This document shows positions 42,589 to 54,820 of a stretch of 64,000 nucleotides of DNA, one piece after another (the first letter of the stretch is position 1; the number at the start of each line of letters is the position of its first letter). The notes beneath the pieces are model-generated. The model ran no database searches. It saw only the letters and a program-made list of their open reading frames with translations, and was not told where the DNA came from. A program made the position numbers and the translations under genes. Location of the stretch: assembly GCA_946902985.2 (NCBI GenBank), contig OX336394.1, positions 276,087,046-276,151,045 of the forward strand, given 5' to 3'. The DNA is from Meconema thalassinum (lineage: Eukaryota > Arthropoda > Insecta > Orthoptera > Tettigoniidae).

Positions 42589-43669
42589 GGTCAGAATCTC
42601 AGTCTGTAGCATGCCCTGTCCATACAATTATACAGGAACCCTATGACCTAAATGTAAGAAATGAATTATTACATGAACTAAATGATGAAGGTATTATTCA
42701 GGAAGTGGTTAGTAAGAGCCCCATAGTTAAATTTAACGTGTCCGAGGCGTACACAGATGTTTTAATTGATAGTGGTTGTATGAAGAGTTGCATAAGTAGT
42801 GCATTTTATGATAAAATGAAAGGAACTAGAGTAAATTTTGAGGAGATGCCAATTAAAAGCACTTTTGTTATCACAGCTGTTGGGAAGAGGTCTAAAGTAA
42901 TTTCTAAGCAAGTTTTAGTAGACATTAAAATTAATAATCATGTAGAGAAGCAGATTTGCCTTGTAATTCCAAATTTAGTATTCAGTGTTATCTTGGGTTC
43001 AGAGTGGCTAAGTAGAGTGTCTGGTAACTTATGTTATGATGTAGGGAGTTTGAAATTTAAATGGGGAGATTCTGAAGTAGAAGTAGCGTTCAATGACCAT
43101 ATTCAGAGGAGTAGTATTGTAGGTGTGATTTGTACTTTAAATGAGATATCGCCAGCCGTAGAGCGGGGTTCTCCATGTTTTGTGGGCAGTGTGATTACGA
43201 ACGGAAGTCTAGAGGACTCGTTACGTGATGCTGCATTTCAGGGTAATATAGAGGTGGAACAATGTGTACGGCTCTATGATGTGTTATTGTGTAATAGGAG
43301 AGTTTTTGAGGATCGCATTGGTATGGCCAATTGCTATACACATTCATTGAACGTTATTGATAGGTCAGTATTCACAGGACATAGATATCCTGTACCTTTC
43401 GCTTATCAAAGTGCAGTTGAGGGACAAATTAATCAGATGCTTGAAGATGGGATTATTGAGCACTCTAACAGTCCATATGTTAATTCTTTGATCACAGTAC
43501 CCAAGACCGACGGCACGGTTCGTATTTGTTTAGACGCTCGTTTGGTTAACAGTAGAATTAGTTCAGATCAGCTGAAATCTATGTCAATAGAGGAATTAAT
43601 GCAAACATCTGAGGGGAAGAAGTATTTCACTTGTGTAGATTTGAGTTCCAGTTTTTGGCAAGTGCCACT
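42567..43669 (+). pseudogene. gypsy pol, part 1: protease and RT N-terminal half (interrupted)
   Basis: Open in the -1 frame from the slippery site. The protease active site reads VLIDSGCMKS (about 42755-42785), where Cys replaces the usual Ala/Ser after DSG. It is followed by VILGSEWL, the flap-downstream signature. RT begins with RYPVPFAYQ (about 43385), VNSLITVPKTDGTVRICLDA (43472-43531) and FTCVDLSSSFWQVPL (43626-43669), which holds the first catalytic Asp. The frame is cut in RT by the copia element, with CCACT duplicated. Codons beyond 43669 belong to the copia LTR. Confidence 0.88.
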
Positions 43670-43894
43670 TGTCATAAAATAATTAGTAAAAAGGGTTTAC
43701 TAAATATAGTCCTAAACTCCAAATTGATGGGAGAAGAAACAAACACCGACATCCATTAGTCACAACCGGAAACAGACGGTTCTATTCAAAAATTACATTT
43801 GACTTGTACGGTATACAAAAACAAAAGAAGAACACTATGAGAAATACAAAAACAAAAGAAACACACTATGAGAATTTGTGAATGCAAACTCACA
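43670..43894 (-). repeat. 3' LTR of the copia element
   Basis: Differs from the 5' LTR at about three positions in 225 (for example CACAACCGG versus CACCACCGG), suggesting modest age. Confidence 0.93.
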
Positions 43895-43904
43895 CTTCCC
43901 CCCA
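43895..43904 (-). promoter_or_regulatory. Polypurine tract of the copia element
   Basis: The plus-strand CTTCCCCCCA is GGGGGGAAG on the coding strand, directly upstream of the 3' LTR. Confidence 0.8.
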
Positions 43905-43934
43905 TTCACAAATTGCAAAAAAAAAAAAAACAAC

Positions 43935-44489
43935 TTAAAACAAAAAAAAATACATAACTAGCCTTACACTAACAACAAACATTTGTACATCAATCCTTGT
44001 ATGGTAGCAAAGGGCAACATACAGGTCATGATCTGGGCTAAAATACAGACCTGGATCACATTCGCTTTGATTTAAGCCAAGCTTGACAAGTTGTGCAGTG
44101 ATACAATTGTGCCAATCTTTACCAGCCTGACATAAACCGCAAATACTCTTGTTGAGTTTTAGCACATATTCTGGGTATTCTACACTGCGAAAACCTTCTG
44201 GTTGATTTACAAATACAGTTTCCTTAATTTTGCTATTAAGGTATGCCGATACAATGTCCAAGTGACATTTATCCCATTCACGCTCTACTCCTATGGCTAT
44301 AAGGGTCCTAATAGTTTTCCTTTTTACCACAGGACTGTAGGATTCAAGGAAATCAGTACCCTTTATCTGACTGAAACCTTGAGCTACTAAACGTGCTCTA
44401 TACCTAAGTACTTCACCTTCTTGGTTTCGTTTAGTTTTATACACCCATTTGGTGCCTATGACAGTCTTGCCACAAGATAGCGGGTTCAA
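43935..44489 (-). pseudogene. copia RT fragment, catalytic core deleted
   Basis: The reading starts within RT: VIGTKWVYKTKRNQEGEVLR, then YRARLVAQGFSQIKGTDFLE, then CHLDIVSAYLNSKI (the copia form of the first catalytic motif, LDV-x-x-A-F/Y-L), and ICGLCQAGKDWH. After SECDPGLYFS and DLYVALCY the expected YVDD motif is missing; instead an unrelated stretch leads within about 120 nt to the polypurine tract. The RT C-terminus and RNase H are therefore deleted. The upstream junction is with the SINE at 44474; the same frame continues beyond it. Confidence 0.88.
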
Positions 44490-44949
44490 ACCCGGCCGAA
44501 GCCGTCGGATTTTTTAAGAGCGTTAAAAATCCCTCAGTATGCCTTCCTTCGTAGGGGAAGTAAAGCCGGCGGTCCCATGTCATAGATTTATGGCATGTTA
44601 AAGATCTTTCCACTAATTACACCTGTGTGAAACTAAATTGGATAGGTTAAGAATGTAAACAACGCTCTTAGGTTGCTACGTTCGTTGCCAAGAGCCGACT
44701 GCGGTGGCGTCTAGTAGCTAGTTATGAACTAGGCCTAGTAGTCGTTGACGGTGGCGTTTGGCGGCAAAAGTAGGAACTATTTGAAAATTCAAAGTTGCAG
44801 TCTCTACTTGAATTAAAAAACAGATACACACACTAATACAGTCATCACAATTAACACCGGTTATCAGACAGATTCTACACACACCCAAAGTACACGGGGC
44901 TACATGACCGCGTTGTCGCAGCCCCTAAACTAAGGAACCAACCAACCAA
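44474..44949 (+). repeat. SINE family 1, 5'-truncated, inserted in copia pol
   Basis: 476 bp framed by a 13-bp TSD, ACAGTCTTGCCAC (44461-44473 and 44950-44962). The copy starts just before the B box (GGGTTCAAACCC, 44481-44492), so the tRNA head is lost. It ends with a CCAACCAACCAAA tail, giving the family its (CCAA)n 3' end. It matches the pieces at 8088-9020 and 58555-58870. Target-primed insertion by a LINE is inferred from tail, truncation and TSD. Confidence 0.9.
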
Positions 44950-47744
44950 ACAGTCTTGCCACCTGAATCTTCTGCAAGTGTCCACACATTATGTTTTTCC
45001 AAGAGGGCAATCTCTTGGTTCATTGCCTCAAACCATTTATCTTTGTCATCTCGTGAGGTGGCTTCTTGAAAAGACACCGGATCGTTATATTCTGACCTTA
45101 ACATGACAATGCGACATTTGACCTTGACTTCATTACAACATACACACTTGCTGGAAAGTATTCTCTCTCTACTCGACCTGCGTAATACTGTGTGTTCAGG
45201 CTGTAATGGAGCGTCTATTACATCAGAATCTGACAAAGAGGCATCACTATCACTTGTTACGGAATTTTCATTTCCTGATTCGGCTACTTCGTGTTCAAAC
45301 ACGTCACCTCCACAATCTTTCTGCTCGACAAACACTTCTCCAACTGTTCTAGGTTCACAATCTATCTGAGTTACAGGTTTTTCCTGGGCTTTTACAGAAA
45401 ACGGAAATACATCTTCAACAAATTCTACATTCCTGGATTTAATGACACATTTCTTTTCGATGTCCCATACACGGTAGCCCCTCGAGTCATCGGGGTACCC
45501 TAGCATTGCACCAACATTTGCCCTTGGCACTAACTTTTCCACATTACGTTTATGGATCCAAACTTTACAACCAAATGATTTTAACATAAGCAATTCCTGG
45601 TCTGACAACTTTCTACTCGTCCACAGTTCAAATGGGATGTTCTTTACAGTTGATGACACACACCTATTCTTTATATAGCAGGCTGTGCTGATGGCTTCCC
45701 CCCAAAATTGAACTGGCATGTCTGACTGAATGAGCATGCACCTACTAGTGGTGAGAAGTTGCTGGTTGAGGCGTTCAGCAACGCCATTCTGTTGGGGAGA
45801 GTAAGCCATTGTTAACCTACGAACAATACCTTCCTTTTCAAGATAGTTACAAAACTCTGTACTTAAATACTCTCCACCGTTGTCTGAATGGAAAGATTTC
45901 AACTTGGTCCCTTGTGCTGTCTCCATTAGGGCCTTAACCTTGAGAAACTCATTAAATGCATCACTCTTATGCTTAAGGAACCTTACATATGAGAATCTGG
46001 TACAATCATCAGTAAATGTAATAAAATATTTGCTACCTCCAATCGATGGGTGCTCTAGCTGGCATACATCAGAGAACACAACATCTAATGGCTTCTGAGA
46101 TACATGATCTCTTTCATTAAATTTAAGCATTTTCATTTTACCTTGTTTACAAGTATCACAATCAAGATTCTTTTCTTTGGGTATAAAATCACGATCTGGA
46201 ATGTTCAGAGCATGGCCAAAACGCTGATGCCATTTTCCGCTAGTTACAGCTTTGTTGCTCTTAGCATACACAACCTCCACCTCGTCATTACAAGCAAATT
46301 CTTTCCCTTGTTCTACCATAAAATAATCACAATTTACCTCATACATATTTCCAACAGCCTCACCCGTAAGGAATATACCCTCATGATCTGACAATACAAC
46401 TTTGCTATCTTTAATGGTTACGACTGCACCTTTCCTGTCAAATTGACCTACAGATATTAAATTGTCTTGAAGACCTGGGACATACAACACTCTTTTCAAT
46501 TTCAGAAAAGAACCTCCACACTTGTCAGATAGCTTCATAAGCACACTTCTCATACCACATACACTAACTACGGATCCATCAGCTGTGTCTACACTACCAG
46601 AAACCTTTGGGGTGTAATCATACAGAATTTCCTTATAAGGTGTCAGGTGCTCAGTGGCTCCTGAATCTACATACCACCTGCATACACAATCAGATGCATC
46701 ATCCTTGCTTTCAGTTGTCACATAAGCCTTTACCTTAACACTACTAGCATTAACCTGAACACATTCATTTGCCGCCTCATCGTCCTTTACCGTGGCAATA
46801 ACCTCACGATTCTTAACCTTAACATTTTCCTTGCGTCCATTACTACAATTCCGGGAAGTATGACCTATCTTGGCACAATTAAAACACAAAACTGAACCTT
46901 TCTTTCTTGCTTCATGAACTAAATCACAGAACTTCGCAATATGCCCCTGTTCTTGGCACTTGTAGCACATGAATCCACCACTACCTGTTGGCTTGTTGAC
47001 ACTTTTGCTGCTGTTGACGACCCCCTTGGAATTTAAGCGCATGGCTGCCACCATTGCCTTCACGCTTTCACCCTCAGATTCTTCCTTCTTCAGCCTCGCA
47101 TAAGTCTCCTGTTCTCGCTCCATCTTTAGTTTGTCCAACTTGTTCTTTCTCTCCTCCAACAATAGTTTGGCTCGCACTACCTTTACACTTAAGTTTTCTT
47201 CATTGCTTTCCAATGAACGTATCAAATTTTCGTACTCCCGCTTTTCCAGTCCTCTGAGAATAAAAGCAGCTTTGGCCTTATCCGTAAATTTTATACCTAC
47301 ATCGTCCAACCGTGCACACCAAGTAAGCACTTTATCAACAAATGTACGCATGCTAATGTCACTAGTTTTCTTAAAAAGACACAATTCTTCTAACATCGTC
47401 ACAATTTGAAGGACTCCGGCATCGCAACATGAAGTCAGAAGATTCTGCCATGCTTCCTTAGCTGTCTCCGCTTCTTTGATATCACCTAGGAAAGGGTCGG
47501 TGACCAAACCTATGAGCAAGTTTTTCGCGTCTTGATCTTTGCCCAGTTGGGCCTCGGAGTACTCTTCAACGGGTGTATCTTCTATCTCTCCTGTATCGGT
47601 CTTTCGTGGGAAACCTTGAACCGCGTCCCACAGACGCCTTGTTTGAAGCAATGCCTTTGTTCGGGTGCTCCACGCTTCCCAATTGTCGTCCTGTAACCTC
47701 ACTATTGCAACTACTCGCTCGCTGCTTCCCGTAGCTGAATCCAT
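44950..47744 (-). CDS. copia gag-protease-integrase-RT N-terminus polyprotein (truncated by SINE)
   Basis: One uninterrupted frame opens at the ATG 47744 (MDSATGSSERVVAIVRLQ). In order: copia gag (1-250); two CCHC knuckles, CYKCQEQGHIAKFC (about 259-272) and CFNCAKIGHTSRNC (about 286-299); protease WYVDSGATEHL (about 357-367); the pre-integrase zinc region with WHQRFGHA and CDTCKQGKMK; the integrase core with Asp in SDVCQLEHPS, Asp in FHSDNGGEYLS and Glu in NGVAERLNQQ; then the start of RT (WFEAMNQEIALLEKHNVWTL). All catalytic residues up to RT are present. About the last 12 codons are altered by the SINE. The single frame is typical of copia. It codes for a viral-like particle and its enzymes. 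Confidence 0.93.
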
Positions 47745-47932
47745 GTTAGTATGTATACTTAAAATAAAGCGTACAAATAGTCCTCACAATAGAAAAATCG
47801 TCCACAAAATTCACCAAAAACTATCTTGGATGCACACTTAACTGTCCACATGTGCGCCGCACATATCAACACCCTTTAACGACCGACATTCTCCCATAAC
47901 AAAGTCCACACATTAACAGCAATAAGCGTTTA

Positions 47933-47947
47933 ACTGGGCTCATAACC
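47933..47947 (-). promoter_or_regulatory. copia primer-binding site, half-tRNA-iMet type
   Basis: On the coding strand GGTTATGAGCCCAGT follows the 5' LTR directly. Copia elements are known to prime from an internal cut of initiator Met tRNA with GGTTATGGGCCCAG-type sites; here one base differs. Confidence 0.7.
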
Positions 47948-48172
47948 TGTCATAAAATAATTAGTAAAAAGGGTTTACTAAATATAGTCCTAAACTCCAA
48001 ATTGATGGGAGAAGAAACAAACACCGACATCCATTAGTCACCACCGGAAACAGACGGTTCTATTCAAAAAGTACATTTGACTTGTACGGTTTACAAAAAC
48101 AAAAGAAGAACACTATGAGAAATACAAAAACAAAAGAAACACACTATGAGAATTTGTGAATGCAAACTCACA
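47948..48172 (-). repeat. 5' LTR of the copia element
   Basis: Copy of 43670-43894, followed by the TSD CCACT (48173-48177). A direct repeat of ACAAAAACAAAAGAA occurs inside both LTRs. Confidence 0.93.
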
Positions 48173-48177
48173 CCACT

Positions 48178-50413
48178 TTTGTACGAAGATAGACCATTTA
48201 CAGCTTTTAGTCATAAATATAACCTTTATCAATTCTGTAGAAAACCTTATGGGTTAAAGAGTAGTTCAGCAGCTTTAATTAGGGCTTTAAACATCGCATT
48301 AGTGGATGACACAGGAGAGTTTGTAACCATTTACATTGATGATATGGTAATTAGTTCACGCAGTTTTGAGGAGCATCTACGTCATTTAGATATAGTTTTT
48401 CAGAAGTTAGATCAGGCAGGGTTCACTTTGAAGCTGTCTAAGTCGTCATTCTGTCAGTCAGAAGTGACATTTTTAGGTCATAGAGTGTCGAGTAGAGGTG
48501 TAACACCAGAAGAAAGTAGGGTTAATAAGATACTTAACGCAGAGGTGCCACAGAATGTTAAACAGTTAAAAACTTACCTGGGAATTTGCAACTTTTTCAG
48601 GAGGTTCGTTCTTAAATACTCTGGGTTTTTAGAACCATTCAGGGAATTGCTTAAAAGTGGGACTCGGTGGAGATGGGAGTCCAAGCATGATCAGGCTTTT
48701 AGAGCGCTGAAGGAAGGTTTTGAGAAAGCTGTAGTGCTGAAATATCCGTTAAAAGATAAGGAATATGTGGTTATGACAGATGCTTCACATATAGGCATTG
48801 CTGGAGTATTATGTCAGAAAGATGATGAGGGTAATCTGTGCATTGTATCTTTAGCCTCGCGAGGACTGACAGCAGCAGAGAAAAGATACACGATTACTGA
48901 GTTAGAACTTTTAGGTATTGTTTTCAGTTTAGGGAATTTTAGAATGTATTTAGTGGGGGGGAAATTTGAGATCCACACAGATCACCATGCATTACTGTAT
49001 ATGAGGACTTGTAAACTCAGTTCTAACAGAGTTAGTAGGTGGATTCTTGCTCTGCAGGAATACGAATTCACAGTAAAATATATTAAAGGTAAAGATAACA
49101 TTCTTGCAGACATGCTATCGAGGGACACTAATTTATGTAGGGATTATCCTGTGGTTAAAGCAGAGGACGGTATTTTAATATGTGCATGTGTGGACAGTAG
49201 CAACAGGGCATCGTTACAGACACTGAGAAATATGCTAGTGGAGCAACGTGAGGACGTTAAGTTAAGGTAGCCACTGGCTAGGTTGGAAATAGGTGAAGAA
49301 GAGTATGTGAAAGTAGGACGGTTCACGTACAAGATGCAGGATGGGCTTCTTGCAAGGAAATGTAGGAATAATCGGTGGGCAATATGTGTTCCTGCCACTT
49401 TGCGGGAGGAGCTAATTTGGTTCATTCATAGGGAATTAGGACACTTTGGTGCTGCCAAGGTCTTCTATGAAATTGGTCGTGACTTCATTTGGAGTAAAAT
49501 GGGAAGGGATGTTAGGAGGATTTTAGCTAAGTGTGACACCTGTCAAAGGAGTAAATATCCAGTTAAATATTTAGTGGGGGAGAGATCTGCAGTTCTCACC
49601 AGTAGTCCCGGCGAACTACTGTGTGTGGATTTATTTGGCCCGATCGTTAAAGGACAGTACGGCTACGAGTACATTTTTATAGTTATTGACGCTTTTAGTA
49701 AGTATGTCAAGCTATATCCGCTAAGGAAAGCCACGGGACTAGCGTGTAGCCGTCTGATCATTAATAAGTATGTACCTGAGTTTGGCATTCCTCTCAGGAT
49801 ACTATCTGACAGTGGACCACAGTTTACTGCAAAGAAATGGAGAACCAGTATGCAGGAAGCTGGTATAACACACGTTCATTCCTCTGTAAGGTACCCTCAG
49901 GGTAATTCTGCAGAGCGTCCATTAAGGGAAGTGGCTCGTCTTTTTCGGACTCTAGTGCATGACAAGCATGCGGCCAGGGTTGGACATCTTCCCAAGGTCG
50001 AGACTTGGCTGAATTCTGTCCAGCATGAGAGCACGAAATTGACGCCATACGAAATTCACTTCGGAAAAAGACCACAAAATGAACTAGCGAGGGTGTTGGG
50101 ATTAAATGAGGGTAAGCAACCGGGGATGGATTACATTGTCCAGTTGGCGAAACAGAATTTATCTAAGTCAGCACTAAAGAGAATTCGCCAACAAAAAGAA
50201 ACTAAATTTGACCTATTCGAGCCGGGAGACAGAGTCTTACTTAGAGGGCCGAAACAGTTAGAGAAAGTCATGTCCAAGTTCTTTTATCTCTACGAGGGCC
50301 CATTTATAGTTTCCAAACGTATTGGAAAAACAGCATATGTGCTGGAGGATAGTAAGGGAAACAGAATATACGGGACGTATAATATACATAGTCTACGAAA
50401 ATATGTGTCATAA
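48178..50413 (+). pseudogene. gypsy pol, part 2: RT C-terminal half, RNase H, integrase; one TAG
   Basis: Resumes RT after the copia TSD: FCRKPYGLKSSSAAL, catalytic YIDDMVIS (48332-48355), FLGHRVSSRGV and the connection. RNase H has MTDASHIGIAGVL, ELELLGIVFS and HTDHHALLYM with its DEDD residues. A TAG at 49268-49270 breaks the frame, which continues unchanged to 50413. Integrase follows: zinc region HRELGHFGAAK with CDTCQRSK; catalytic Asp in LLCVDLFGPI, Asp in LSDSGPQF and Glu in GNSAERPLRE; and a C-terminal YEGPFIVSKRIGKTAY fold. There is no chromodomain and no envelope gene after it. The frame is intact except for the TAG and the copia insertion. Confidence 0.92.
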
Positions 50414-51481
50414 AGTGAGTGTGTTTAGCGGGCGAGCCAGCCTATCAAATGAGTAAGTGTGGTATTTGGTGCGTGGAAGGAGATGGTCTTCCAGGCAGGC
50501 GTATCAGAAGTCACACCGGGGGGTAGTATGTAAGTAAATGAGAGTTTTTAAGGTACAGGGAAATATGACGGGATTGTCGGATGCTCTTGAGCACTAAAAT
50601 GTCTCGATACACCAAGGCCAGAATTTGGTAGCGCTGGTGAATTCCCATTTGCCTCCAAGAGATGGGTGAGCGCTTGAACAGGGTATTTTTGCTTAAGGCG
50701 TCCACGACGCAAAAGATGGGCCATCAGAAGGCGAGACAGTCCTTCATGAATCTCATACATATCCGCACACGTGATTTCTGTTTACGGCCTCGCCATGTAA
50801 GATTTGTAAGTGTGTAATTTAAGGTAATTTGTACAAAGGTATTATTTGTGTCAGGAGAACTGGTCTGTGTTGAGAACTAGTATTAAGTAGAATATGGTCT
50901 ACGGGAACTTAACAAGACGATTACGGCACAGAAATATTTGGGGTTATATGTAATGCGCATTTACTGTTTTTTTTTTCAGAAGTCAATATTAATTTAATCT
51001 ACTTTAAAGAGAGATTAAGTATTATGGTCACGAGGCGCTGCCACAATAGTGTGATCGTGTGCTCAGTGATAAGTGAGATTAAATTTCACCATAAGGAAGG
51101 GACCTCCAGTGAAATTAGGAAGTTCTATGGAGATATAAATATATCAGAACACCTTCAATGCGTGTGATATGACATCATAAATACATAGTGCTCACACATT
51201 AATTATGTCTATTTCTCCAACATAGAGAAATTTGAGAGGCGGAAATATCCGTGGAACACTATTCTATATGTAAAACATTGGACTGGTTGCAAAGTGCAAT
51301 CCATTGTGACAACAAACTTTGACGCAAAGTGCGTGAAGAAAAATTATGAGTGTATATATCTGTAATTTAGGGTGATTTCATTTATGTAATATGTATTTTG
51401 GATGGGGATTATTAACGTGTCTGGGATAATCGGATAATGGACCGTCGTCACGGTAAATCATCCGATGATCCGAGGCGAATA
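50414..51481 (+). other. 3' non-coding region of the gypsy element
   Basis: About 1.07 kb between the integrase stop and the 3' LTR, without a motif-bearing frame. The stretch before the LTR (CCGATGATCCGAGGCGAATA) is only weakly purine-rich, so the polypurine tract is unclear. No env-like sequence was recognised. Confidence 0.6.
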
Positions 51482-53159
51482 TGTAACGTGTTTTTCGAGG
51501 GGTTTTTATGCAACTGGCATAAGTCAGTAGGAAGCCATTCTATATTTATTTACGCGGCAAATTGTTCAGCCAAGAAAATTTTTCATGTTAATTTATTATT
51601 ATTATTAATTTATTATAATTATTATTAAGGTATTTTCGGAGCATTTTATAAAAATTATTAGCATTCAGATAGGTTTTCTATGTCTTAGAAAGCGCTATCA
51701 AGCAAATTATTACGAACGACAATATCATAGAAAATTATGTGATTGCGGAATTTTACGGAGTTTTCGTCAGTTAGGGTATATCGAGAGACGTGACTCACTG
51801 GGAATTCAAGTACACGCTTAATCTTGTCGGAAAGCATGACGCAATCCTGGGTCGCAGCGTCCAGGAAAGGCGAATAGTTGGAACGGAAATCGACTTCATC
51901 ATCGCCGCGCCGAGTGTAATGAACTAGAGGAGGGGAAGTAGCGGGGTGCAGCCAATCAGTGGAGACCACGTAAGCTGAAGTCGGATGAAGAGTGGGGATG
52001 CGACGGGTGCATATATCGTTCAGTGTTCCGTGGAACGAAGACTATCAGTGTAGAACTTGCGGAGTGTGGTTGCACGCGGGAGTCGCTCCGATGTTCCGTG
52101 GAACGAGGACAATCTAGATAGAATTTAACGAGTACGGTTGTACGCGGGAATCGCTCCGATGTTCCGTGGATTGGAGGACTAACTTTTGTAAAACTTAACC
52201 AGTGCGGTTGTACGAGTGTTTGGGTCCGAGGTACGGACCATAGAATTATCTAATCTACCAGAATCTCATCAAATATCGACGAAGATGTCGACGTCCAGGA
52301 GACTGTGGGAAGCCCACAGCATCATTCAGTACAAGGGAAAGGCTTCGGCTATTTCCAGTGGTAAGCGCGAATGACGCAGAAATACGCAATCTCTCATTTC
52401 TCTTGGTTTTATATTTCATATTTCAGTAACTTCATAGCTTGGGAATAAGAGTAAAATCAATAATTTATCAGACTCCGTTTTCACGTAATTTTCTATCGGT
52501 AATATTCAAATCACAACGCTCCAATTTAAATTTTATACTTATTATTATTATTATTAATTTTGCTATACTTGATTTATATAATAAATTCATTTCTTTTACA
52601 ATGGAATCTTTGCTTTCAGTAGGTAGCATTAGATATAGACCAATTCCTTCTCCTGATCAGTGGCGGATCCAGAGGTTCACCTCAGAGGGGGCACTCTAGG
52701 ATTTCAGAGTAGCAACAGAAAATATGTAATAAAATTACTAAATTTGTATTTAATCTACACACACTACACATGACATCCAACCACCAGATGTATAATTCTA
52801 CTAGAAATTCATTATATTAAAATGGTTTATTGGTTTCAGTTTCAAGTCATTGCCATTATGTAAAAAAAAAAAAAAAAATCTACAGAATATGTACATTTCC
52901 AGATTTTAATGCACATTACACAGTCTAATATGTATTAAAAACATTTGCAATCATAGTGACTATCTGAAGACAATATACAAGTCTACTACACAAATGTTAC
53001 AAGATATTTACATAGTACCAACATTGTCAGTCACTGAGTCACTACTAGTCACAAAAATATAAATCCAAAAAACAATTGTATTGAATACTGATTCTATTTG
53101 GTGACTATCCTAGGCAAAATACTTGCATATTAAACAAGTAGTTCCGTGAAGAACTATAC

Positions 53160-54634
53160 AGCCTATTTTCATATATCCTACTCATGTTAATTGCCTCTAT
53201 CAACATACAAAATTTCAGTTTGAACGTTGTGATAGATTCGAAGATATTGAGAACCGTCCAAATATTTCAGATTGTCACCAGGTTGGATTTTTATTTTTGT
53301 ACTATTACATTAAGATTATTGTGTACGTGTGGTATTCAAACTTCAATCGCATGATTAGAACACAAGAAGTAAAAACGAGATTTTAAAATTTCGCACAGCT
53401 GCCATCTTGTGATTATGAAACAATTGAAATAAATTAGATGCCAGTGGATTAACATTTGTATAAGCATTTAACATGCAACGTTTCACTGCACTTGGATAGT
53501 TAATTCGCTAGAAACTTCCATTTAAATATTTATACTTCGCGTCGCCGCCATGTTGGATTTGTGCTCACCAGGTTACTGAAAGTCCTATAGGTGAACATAT
53601 GTTCATAGCCTCTATGAACATAAAAAATTTCAGTTTGATTGCTGTAAAAGATTCATAGATATTGAGAACCGTCTAAATATTTCGGAAGCTCGCCATTTAG
53701 GATTGTTATATGTATAGGCCATAGAGTTATGTACCATTCAAGGACAATTATTGCCTAGGGTCATTATTCAAACTTTCACTTCGATTGCATGATTACGACA
53801 CAAGGAATACAAACTTAATTTTAAAATTTCGCACAGCCGCCATCTTGAGGTTATGTGAACAATTGAACTAAATTAGATGCCAGTGTATTACAATATGTAA
53901 AATCATTTACTGTACCACATTTCGCTGCGCTCAGAGAGTTAAATCACGAGAAAAGTCTATTAAAATGTTTCAAATTCGCTTGGCCGCCATGTTCGTTTTG
54001 TACTTTACAGGTTTATGAAAGTTACATAGATAAACTTGTATCAGTACCCTTTATCAACGTACAAAATTTCAGGGTGATATCTGTAATAAGTTTCTGAGAT
54101 ATAGAATGTCAGTGAAATACTTCGCACAGCCGCCATTTTGAGGTTATATAAATAATTGAACTAAATTAGACTCCGGTGCATTGCAATGTGTATAAACATT
54201 TTCTTTACCAAGTTTCATTACGTTTGGATAGTTAAATCGCGAGAAAAGTCTAATTAAAAGTCTCAAATTCGCTTGGCCGCCATGTTGGTTTTGTAGTTAC
54301 CAGGTTTTTGAAAGTTTCATAGGTGAACTTCTAGTAGTGCCCTTTATCACCGTACACAATTTCAGGGCGATATCGGTAATGATTTCGGTGATACTGAATG
54401 CTGGTGAAATATTTCGCACAGCCGCCATGTTGGATTGGTGAGACATAATAAAATTTGAAGGCCATGGTCGGGGTCGGACAGAATAGTGCTATGATCTTAC
54501 CGAGTTTCATTGAAATCGCTCCAGCCATTTAGAAGTTATTAGGGACAAACACACACACACCCCTCGCACACACACACACACACACACACGGTGATCTCAT
54601 AAGCCTATTTTTTTTCATAAAATAAAAATAGGCT
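53160..54634 (+). mobile_element. Helentron-like non-autonomous element D
   Basis: AGCCTATTTTCAT at 53160, and the hairpin end AAGCCTATTTTTTTTCATAA with AAAATAGGCT at 54600-54634, preceded by an (AC)n microsatellite (54549-54590). The outer hairpin GTAGTTCCGTGAAGAACTA lies at 53139-53157. The array has GCCAT motifs at 53401, 53547, 53692, 53839, 53986, 54132, 54279 and 54424: steps of 146, 145, 147, 147, 146, 147 and 145 bp. It lies within the hAT transposase remnant, and its insertion cuts that frame. It is the best-preserved copy of the family in the window. Confidence 0.78.
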
Positions 54635-54637
54635 AAA

Positions 54638-54820
54638 AACAAAATCCAGGCGATAATTCGTTCTAGAACTTTTTCAACGTCAACATTTATATCACGGTGA
54701 ACAAATAACAGACACAAGCTATTCAACCTTTCCTCTGTCATTCGTGTTCGTTGCCATGATTTAACAAGTTGCAGGCTGTTAAAAGATCTCTCTGCACTTG
54801 CAACACTGTCGATGTAGCGA
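54638..54820 (-). pseudogene. hAT transposase C-terminal dimerisation domain fragment
   Basis: Reading on the minus strand gives ASAERSFNSLQLVKSWQRTR followed by MTEERLNSLCLLFVHRDINV and EKVLERIIAWI. This is the ERSFS-x-L-K and R-L-x-x-L-x-L-x-x-I/H-R-D pattern of the hAT dimerisation region. The DDE catalytic part and the zinc finger are missing. A frame break separates it from weaker similarity further upstream (to about 54940). The Helentron-like element D cuts it at its C-terminal end. Confidence 0.82.

Larger units (their letters stand above)
43670..48172 (-). mobile_element. Ty1/copia LTR retrotransposon inserted in gypsy pol
   Basis: 225-bp LTRs at 43670-43894 and 47948-48172 begin TGTCAT and end CTCACA. 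CCACT is duplicated at 43665-43669 and 48173-48177. Reading on the minus strand the order is gag, protease, integrase, RT, the copia order. A half-tRNA-type PBS and a GGGGGGAAG polypurine tract abut the LTRs. The element lacks the RT catalytic core and RNase H and carries a SINE. Confidence 0.95.

Noticed and set aside
50414..51481. Envelope gene after gypsy integrase
   Set aside because: No signal peptide, membrane segment or furin-like site in any frame; only short random frames.
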